NCBI GenBank assembly: GCA_018609825.1
Contig: JAHEOA010000058.1
Span: 1 to 5,766, forward strand
DNA length: 5,766 nucleotides
Origin: Candidatus Bipolaricaulota bacterium
GTDB lineage: Bacteria > Bipolaricaulota > Bipolaricaulia > RBG-16-55-9
Direction: 5' to 3'
Part shown: piece by piece, positions 1-3,457 of the stretch
Position numbering within the stretch: the stretch's first letter is position 1
How the letters are laid out: each line of letters starts with the position of its first letter
Position numbers and translations under genes: made by a program
The notes under the pieces: model-generated
Databases searched by the model: none
The model's input: only the letters and a program-made list of their open reading frames with translations
What the model was told of the DNA's origin: nothing

Positions 1-150
1 GGGCTCGAGGAGACGATGGTCATGGCCTACCAGGAGATCCGCGAGACCCAGCGTCAGCATAACGACGAGATCGACCTGCGCACGGCGGCCTTCATCTGCT
101 CCATCGACAAGGTCGGCGAGGCCTACGCCCAGCTCGGCATCTTCCCGTAG
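1..150 (+). CDS. Glu/Leu/Phe/Val dehydrogenase (glutamate dehydrogenase), C-terminal fragment
   Basis: Only the last 49 residues are in the window; the gene starts upstream and stops at TAG 148-150. The fragment runs from GLEETMVMAYQEIRETQ through DLRTAAFICSIDKVGEAY to the terminus AQLGIFP. This matches the conserved end of hexameric NAD(P)-dependent glutamate dehydrogenases of about 420 aa, where the final helices carry the 'DLRtAAf...I.kva.aY...Gi.P' signature. The enzyme interconverts glutamate with 2-oxoglutarate and ammonia in the cytosol. The terminus is typical, so the gene looks intact at its 3' end. Cofactor preference and the catabolic or anabolic role cannot be judged because the Rossmann fold is outside the window. 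A leucine or phenylalanine dehydrogenase is less likely given the C-terminal wording. The gene is convergent with gcvT, and no strong T-tract terminator follows it; only a weak pairing (AGCCCA 151-156 with TGGGTT 194-199) is seen. Confidence 0.9.
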   Translation, partial: GLEETMVMAYQEIRETQRQHNDEIDLRTAAFICSIDKVGEAYAQLGIFP

Positions 151-221
151 AGCCCAACCAATACGGCTGACGATCCATAGCTTCCGCGACCGCTGGGTTC
201 TATTACAACGTTTCTCCTGTA

Positions 222-250
222 TTGACTTTAACGTTCGTCCATGGCATAAT
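222..250 (+). promoter_or_regulatory. Sigma70-type promoter for a possible small RNA
   Basis: TTGACT (222-227) and CATAAT (245-250) are separated by exactly 17 bp, each hexamer matching the consensus at 5 of 6 positions. The predicted transcription start is near 257. No well-formed gene follows on this strand before the convergent gcvT 3' end. It is the best-matching promoter in the window and sits only about 70 bp past the GDH stop. Confidence 0.55.
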
Positions 251-256
251 GCGCGC

Positions 257-441
257 GTGGCATTTGAGTCGTTGTCCCAACGGCCGACCTCCTGACAAGC
301 GTGGGGTGAGAGGGGCGAGGAGGAAGCCCTTGACCCGGCAGCGCCGTTCGAGCGAGTTTCCGGACGTCCGAAGGCTTGAGGCGAACGGCACCGATCAAGG
401 GCTTGCTCATTGGGGAAAGCCGCCCCATCTCGAGCGACTGG
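257..441 (+). ncRNA. Putative structured small RNA between convergent genes
   Basis: I do not recognise a named family. What is visible is a nested, near-continuous rod. GAGA-GGGGCG (308-317) pairs with CGCCCC-A-TCTC (421-431, one bulged A). AAGCCCTTGA (324-333) pairs perfectly with TCAAGGGCTT (395-404). CGG (336-338) pairs with CCG (391-393). GCCGTTCG (343-350) pairs with CGAACGGC (382-389). The apical part holds the palindrome CGGACGTCCG (361-370). An asymmetric internal bubble (318-323 opposite 405-420) exposes AGGAGG. Upstream, TTGTC (272-276) can pair with GACAA (293-297), and AGTCG (266-270) with CGACT (437-441). A strong promoter begins transcription near 257. Size (about 185 nt) and the rod-with-bubble shape resemble 6S RNA, but I cannot confirm this, and the 3' end is uncertain because no T-run terminator is visible. 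The inverted repeats would fold on either strand, so a gcvT 3'-UTR element is the main alternative. Confidence 0.35.
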
Positions 442-460
442 CGTCGCTTCTTCCCGCAGT

Positions 461-1546
461 TCACCCCGAGCGACGATAGAACGGCAGCTTGACGACTTCC
501 GCACGGCGACGCTTCCCGCGCATCTCGACCTCGATCTCGGCCCCCTCCGGGGGCTTGTCGGCCCCCTCGAGATAGCCCATGCCGAGGAACGCATCCAGCG
601 TCGGCGCCTTCATGCCGCTGGTGACGTAGCCGGCCCGTTGGCCGTCGCGATAGAGCGCGTAGTCCTCGCGCGGCACGCCGCGGTCGAGCATCCGGAACCC
701 GACCAGCCGCTTGCGCCCGCCCTCGCGCTTCTGGCGCATCAGTACGTCCTTGCCGAGATAGTCGCTCGGCTTGTCCTTCACGCTCCAGCCCAGCCCCGCT
801 TCCACGGGCGTCGTCGCCTCGTCGAGTTCATGGCCATAAAGCGGCAGCGCCGCCTCGAAGCGCAGCGTGTCGCGGGCGCCCAAGCCGATCGGGGTCGCCT
901 CTGCCTTCATGAGCGCCTTCCAGACCGCGACGATCGCGTCCGGCGGCCCCATGATCTCGAAGCCGTCCTCGCCGGTGTAGCCCGTCCGCGAAACGACGAT
1001 GGGCTCCTTCTCATGCTCGGTCTCCACCGCGCGGAACAGGGTCAATCGCGAGAGGTCAGCCTGCACGTCTCGATCGAGCGTCGCTTCGGCTTGAGGGCCC
1101 TGAACCGCGACCATGGCGTAGGCCGAACTGGCATCCCGAACCTCAACGCCCGCGACGTCCGCGGCGTGGCCCTGGACCCACTGGACGTCCTGGTCCTTGG
1201 TGCCGGCGTTGACCACCAGCAGATACCGATCGGGGAGCCGATAGACGAGCAGGTCGTCGAGCGTCCCGCCATCGTCCTGGCAGAGTTGGGTATAGGCCGC
1301 CTGGTCAACGTCCAGCTTTCCAATGTCGTTCGGGACCAGATACTGGACGAGATGCAGCGCCCGCGCGCCCGAGATCTCGATCTGGCCCATGTGGCTCACG
1401 TCGAAGGCCCCGACGTTCTCGCGGACGGCATGATGCTCCTCGAGGATGCCGGAATACTGCAGCGGCATCTCCCAGCCGTTGAAGTCGACGAGCTTGGCGC
1501 CGAGCTGCCGATGGTGCTCGTAGAGCGGCGTTCGCTGTAAACTCAT
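461..1546 (-). CDS. gcvT: Glycine cleavage system T protein (aminomethyltransferase)
   Basis: The product is 361 aa, normal for GcvT. It moves the methylene group from the aminomethyl-lipoyl arm of H-protein to tetrahydrofolate, releasing ammonia and 5,10-methylene-THF, in the cytosol. Visible family signatures are the N-terminal TPLYEHHRQLGAKLVDFNGW (7-25), the FDVSHMGQIEISG block (48-60), GGTLDDLLVYR (93-103) with the catalytic-site Asp pair D97/D98, VSRTGYTGEDGFEI (185-198), GLGARDTLRFEAALPLYGHE (221-240) and the C-terminal barrel ending KLPFYRR. I chose ATG 1544-1546 because GGGAGG (1555-1560) lies 8 nt upstream and homology begins at MSLQRTPLYE. The in-frame ATG at 1648 would add 34 residues that look like translated leader. 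No gcvH or gcvP follows; the gene runs into the convergent intergenic region, so it appears monocistronic on its 3' side. No key motif is missing. Confidence 0.96.
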   Translation of the reverse strand: MSLQRTPLYEHHRQLGAKLVDFNGWEMPLQYSGILEEHHAVRENVGAFDVSHMGQIEISGARALHLVQYLVPNDIGKLDVDQAAYTQLCQDDGGTLDDLLVYRLPDRYLLVVNAGTKDQDVQWVQGHAADVAGVEVRDASSAYAMVAVQGPQAEATLDRDVQADLSRLTLFRAVETEHEKEPIVVSRTGYTGEDGFEIMGPPDAIVAVWKALMKAEATPIGLGARDTLRFEAALPLYGHELDEATTPVEAGLGWSVKDKPSDYLGKDVLMRQKREGGRKRLVGFRMLDRGVPREDYALYRDGQRAGYVTSGMKAPTLDAFLGMGYLEGADKPPEGAEIEVEMRGKRRRAEVVKLPFYRRSG

Positions 1547-1554
1547 GATGGTAA

Positions 1555-1560
1555 CCTCCC
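1555..1560 (-). promoter_or_regulatory. gcvT ribosome binding site
   Basis: On the minus strand this reads GGGAGG, 8 nt before ATG 1546. It decides the start of gcvT over the longer in-frame ATG at 1648, which has no comparable site. Confidence 0.75.
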
Positions 1561-1572
1561 GCGAATTGTAGG

Positions 1573-1656
1573 CGGCATCGCCGACGAACCGCAAGGTTCC
1601 CCGCGGATTTGCCGCAGGCGAGGCACGGCACTCGCCTGTTCGGTCCACGAGTGACC
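1573..1656 (-). promoter_or_regulatory. gcvT 5' leader with mutually exclusive hairpins
   Basis: Read on the minus strand (5' end at the higher coordinate), five pairings are possible. A: GGTCACTCG (1656-1648) with CGAGTGCC (1634-1627), one bulge. B: CAGGCGAG (1638-1631) with CTCGCCTG (1622-1615), perfect 8 bp with an 8-nt loop. C: CCTGCGG (1618-1612) with CCGCGGG (1606-1600), one G-U pair and a 5-nt loop. D: GAACC (1599-1595) with GGTTC (1590-1586), a 4-nt loop. E: CGGC (1583-1580) with GCCG (1576-1573). A and B share 1631-1634, and B and C share 1615-1618, so the leader can hold either A+C or B. That is a switch-like layout ahead of a glycine/folate enzyme. It does not contain the glycine-riboswitch core that I would recognise. 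Regulation is inferred, not shown. Confidence 0.35.
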
Positions 1657-1664
1657 TTCATCAT

Positions 1665-1699
1665 GTCCCGCAATCCTGATGTGTATTACATTGTGGGAC
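1665..1699. repeat. 10-bp inverted repeat in the divergent promoter region
   Basis: GTCCCGCAAT (1665-1674) and ATTGTGGGAC (1690-1699) are inverted copies with one mismatch, separated by 15 bp. Within the spacer and right arm is a shorter dyad, ATGT-GTATT-ACAT (1679-1691). The repeat covers the candidate gcvT -10 and the kinase -35 hexamer, which is where an operator controlling both directions would be expected. As RNA it would form a hairpin, the mismatch becoming a G-U pair. Confidence 0.5.
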
Positions 1700-1711
1700 T
1701 ATCGCCGTAAA
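1683..1711 (-). promoter_or_regulatory. Candidate gcvT promoter
   Basis: On the minus strand, TTTACG (1711-1706) and TAATAC (1688-1683) are spaced by 17 bp. The hexamers are only moderate matches to TTGACA/TATAAT (4 of 6 and 3 of 6). A start near 1676 would give a leader of about 130 nt that contains all the hairpins described above. The spacing is the best support; the call is tentative. Confidence 0.3.
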
Positions 1712-1718
1712 CTATAGT
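1691..1718 (+). promoter_or_regulatory. Candidate promoter of the signalling operon
   Basis: TATAGT (1713-1718) is a good -10 box; TTGTGG (1691-1696) is a weak -35 at 16 bp. The -10 lies in the palindrome ACTATAGT. Transcription would start around 1725, which coincides with an ATG, so the message could be leaderless, an arrangement known to be common in Deinococcus. This promoter physically overlaps the candidate gcvT promoter on the other strand. Confidence 0.4.
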
Positions 1719-1724
1719 GAGCTT

Positions 1725-1760
1725 ATGATCGATATGGCGCACGGGGACGGATTCCGATGA
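1725..1760 (+). CDS. Possible 11-codon leader peptide upstream of the kinase
   Basis: ATG at 1725 opens the short frame MIDMAHGDGFR and stops at TGA 1758-1760. That TGA overlaps the kinase start in an ATGA junction (ATG 1757-1759). The ORF has no clear Shine-Dalgarno site, but its ATG is 6 nt after a TATAGT box, so it could be translated from a leaderless transcript and hand ribosomes to the kinase, whose own SD (GGGGACGG at 1743-1750) is weak. The peptide has no recognisable domain. An ORF this short can arise by chance. Confidence 0.25.
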   Translation: MIDMAHGDGFR

Positions 1761-2947
1761 CTGCCCACGACGATGGCCCCGATGCCATCATCTCCCAGCT
1801 CCGCGAACGGCTCGCGGCGTCGGAAGACGACAACCGCATGTTGCGCCAGATCGAGGCCCATCTGGCGCAGTTCCGCACGCTGTTCGACCTCGCCCACGAC
1901 CTGCTCTGCATTGTCGGCTTCGACGGCTACTTTAAACACCTCAATCCCGCCTGGGAGCGCACGCTCGGCTTCGCCATTGATGATCTCATGGCCCAGCCGT
2001 TCATCGAGCTCGTCCACCCCGACGACCGCGACGCTACCCTGGAGGCGGCGCGCAAGCTCCAGGCCGGCGAAACGATCGTCGGATTCGAGAACCGCTACCC
2101 TTGCCAGGACGGGAGCTATCGCTGGCTCATCTGGAAATCGGTCCCGGACCCCGACGAGCGGTTGATTTACGCCGTCGTGCGGGACGTGACGGACGAGAAA
2201 CGGACCGCCGAGGAGATCCAACACTACGCCCAGGAGCTGGAGCGCAGCAACGCCGACCTGGAGCAGTTCGCCTACGTAGCCTCCCACGACCTCCAGGAGC
2301 CGTTGCGGATGGTCACGAGCTACCTCCAACTGCTGCAGCGGCGTTACCAGGGACAGCTCGATGACGACGCCGACGAGTTCCTCGGCTACGCCGTCGACGG
2401 CGCCAACCGCATGAAGGCCCTCATCGACGCGCTGCTGCGCTATTCGCGCGTGAGCCGCACCGAACTCCACATCGAACCCCTCGACGTCGAGGCCGTGCTC
2501 CAGGAGGTCCTGTCGGATCTCCAGCTGCCGATCGAGGAAGCAGGCGCTCGGGTCACGTGCGATCCCTTGCCGACCGTTGCCGCGGATCGCGCCCAATTTC
2601 GCCAAGTCCTGCAGAACCTCATCGAGAACGCGCTCAAGTTCAGCGCCGACGGAACGACGCCTGAGATCCATGTTGGCGCCGAAGAGTCGGAGGCGGCGTG
2701 GACGCTGTCGGTCCGCGACAACGGCATCGGGGTCGATCCCGCCTATCACGATCAGCTCTTCATCCCCTTCAAGCGGCTGCACGGGCACGATGCCTACGCG
2801 GGCACCGGCATCGGCCTCGCCATGTGCCAAAAGATCAGCCAGCGACACGGCGGCCGAATGTGGGTCGATTCCCAACTCAACGAGGGCACGACGTTCTACC
2901 TCTCCCTGCCGAAGGAGGCACACCATGAGCGACTCCACGATGACTGA
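1757..2947 (+). CDS. Soluble PAS-domain sensor histidine kinase (phytochrome-like HisKA/HATPase)
   Basis: The product is 396 aa with no membrane segment or signal peptide, so it is cytosolic. A short N-terminal helix/coiled coil (about 10-40) leads into one PAS domain (about 37-150: FDLAHDLLCIVGFDGYF, GFAIDDL, HPDD, ending AVVRDVTDEKR). A HisKA dimerisation helix follows with the phospho-acceptor H177 in FAYVASHDLQEPLR, the form typical of bacteriophytochrome-like kinases. The ATPase domain shows the N box NLIENALKFS (N287-N291), G1 DNGIGVD (321-327), F box FIPFKRLH (335-342) and G2 GTGIGLA (349-355), so all catalytic motifs are present. The LOV cysteine motif is absent and the PAS ligand is unknown. 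The start at 1757 is forced: the frame is closed by TGA 1718-1720 with no other start codon between. The 3' end overlaps the next gene by 23 nt, so the two are co-translated and are probable partners. Confidence 0.93.
   Translation: MTAHDDGPDAIISQLRERLAASEDDNRMLRQIEAHLAQFRTLFDLAHDLLCIVGFDGYFKHLNPAWERTLGFAIDDLMAQPFIELVHPDDRDATLEAARKLQAGETIVGFENRYPCQDGSYRWLIWKSVPDPDERLIYAVVRDVTDEKRTAEEIQHYAQELERSNADLEQFAYVASHDLQEPLRMVTSYLQLLQRRYQGQLDDDADEFLGYAVDGANRMKALIDALLRYSRVSRTELHIEPLDVEAVLQEVLSDLQLPIEEAGARVTCDPLPTVAADRAQFRQVLQNLIENALKFSADGTTPEIHVGAEESEAAWTLSVRDNGIGVDPAYHDQLFIPFKRLHGHDAYAGTGIGLAMCQKISQRHGGRMWVDSQLNEGTTFYLSLPKEAHHERLHDD
2914..2918 (+). promoter_or_regulatory. Ribosome binding site of the response regulator
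   Basis: GGAGG lies 6 nt before ATG 2925, inside the 3' end of the kinase gene. It selects 2925 over the in-frame ATG at 2940. Confidence 0.75.
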
Positions 2948-3386
2948 GGCGTTCGGGCACCCCGTGGAAATCCTGCTCGTCGAGGACAGCCCCGGCGACA
3001 TCCGGCTGACCCAGGAAACGTTCCGTGACGCGAAACTCAAGAACAACCTCCACGTGGCCCGGGACGGCGTGGAGGCGATGGCCTATCTGCACCAAGAGGG
3101 CGAGAACGAGGACATGCCGCGGCCCGATCTGGTGTTGTTGGACCTCAATATCCCGAAGAAGACCGGCCACCAGGTGCTGGAAGAGATCAAGGCGGACGAG
3201 AGCCTCAAGTCGATTCCCGTGGTGATTCTGACCGTCTCCGAGGCCGACGAGGACATCGCCAAATCCTACAACCGGCATGCCAATTCGTTCATTTCCAAGC
3301 CCGTCGACTTGGAGCAGTTCAGCACCGTGGTCAAATCCATCGACGAGTTCTGGTTCACGATCGTCAAGCTGCCGCCGAAGGGATGA
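2925..3386 (+). CDS. Single-domain response regulator, Rcp1-type
   Basis: The product is 153 aa, a stand-alone receiver with no output domain. The opening EILLVEDSPGDIRLTQE carries the acidic pair E20/D21. D73 in LVLLDLNIPKKTG is the phospho-acceptor. T103 in VVILTVSEADEDI and K125 in SFISKPVDLEQF complete the active site. The 'SPGDIRL' loop and the C-terminal VKSIDEFWFTIVKLP are typical of the Rcp1/CheY-like regulators that partner phytochrome-type kinases, which fits the HisKA form of the gene just upstream. Without a DNA-binding domain it most likely acts by protein contact or as a phosphate shuttle or sink. The start overlaps the kinase end by 23 nt. Its TGA (3384-3386) overlaps an ATG (3383) in an ATGA junction leading to the downstream frame. 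Confidence 0.94.
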   Translation: MSDSTMTEAFGHPVEILLVEDSPGDIRLTQETFRDAKLKNNLHVARDGVEAMAYLHQEGENEDMPRPDLVLLDLNIPKKTGHQVLEEIKADESLKSIPVVILTVSEADEDIAKSYNRHANSFISKPVDLEQFSTVVKSIDEFWFTIVKLPPKG

Positions 3387-3451
3387 GCCGAGATGTCCGA
3401 TGCGCCGATGGCGCGACACCGACACAACCGACACAGCTGCCGGCAGGTTGA
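3383..3451 (+). CDS. Possible 22-codon coupling ORF, in frame with the downstream gene
   Basis: ATG 3383 overlaps the regulator's stop (ATGA) and opens a 22-codon frame ending PTQPTQLPAG, closed by TGA 3449-3451. It is in the same frame as the large gene that starts at 3458, only 6 nt after this stop. Either it is a coupling ORF that returns ribosomes to the TTG start by termination-reinitiation, or it is the original N-terminus of the large protein cut off by a nonsense codon or sequence error. The wording PTQLPAG before the stop and RTQLPKQ after it is similar, which would suit one continuous linker. Its upstream SD is modest (GAAGGG overlapping the regulator end). Confidence 0.3.
   Translation: MSRDVRCADGATPTQPTQLPAG
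3402..3414 (+). repeat. Intercistronic hairpin
   Basis: GCGCC (3402-3406) and GGCGC (3410-3414) form a 5-bp stem with a GAT loop just after the regulator stop. No T-run follows, so it is not a terminator. Three CGACAC units (3414-3419, 3420-3425, 3429-3434) and the 10-bp palindrome CTGCCGGCAG (3437-3446) follow within this short gap. They may set the relative expression of the downstream gene. Confidence 0.35.
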
Positions 3452-3457
3452 GGCGAA

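Noticed and set aside
324..404. Bidirectional transcription terminator for the convergent genes
   Set aside because: The stem is strong but neither side is followed by a T-run, and the 61-nt interior is too long for an intrinsic terminator.
257..441. SRP (4.5S) RNA, tmRNA, RNase P RNA or Y RNA identity for the structured region
   Set aside because: The hallmark SRP domain IV sequence, the RNase P core and tmRNA ends are not visible. A short likeness to Y RNA (GTCCGAAGG) is too brief, and no Ro homologue is nearby.
410..1540. Long open frame of 376 codons on the + strand opposite gcvT
   Set aside because: It is the antisense shadow of a clear gcvT in high-GC DNA. Its Arg/Leu/Ala-rich product shows no domain.
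1305..1673. 122-codon frame and the 34-residue N-terminal extension of gcvT (ATG 1648)
   Set aside because: GcvT homology begins at MSLQRTPLYE with GGGAGG correctly placed before 1546. The extension translates the structured leader.
1547..1680. Glycine riboswitch upstream of gcvT
   Set aside because: I looked for its conserved core on the minus strand and did not find it; only unassigned hairpins are present.
1757..2200. LOV (blue-light flavin) reading of the kinase PAS domain
   Set aside because: The flavin-binding Cys motif (NCRFLQ-like) is absent; C51 and C115 are in other contexts.
1712..3046. Open frame of 444 codons on the - strand
   Set aside because: It lies wholly opposite the kinase and the start of the response regulator, both with intact motifs. 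It is a high-GC codon-position artefact.
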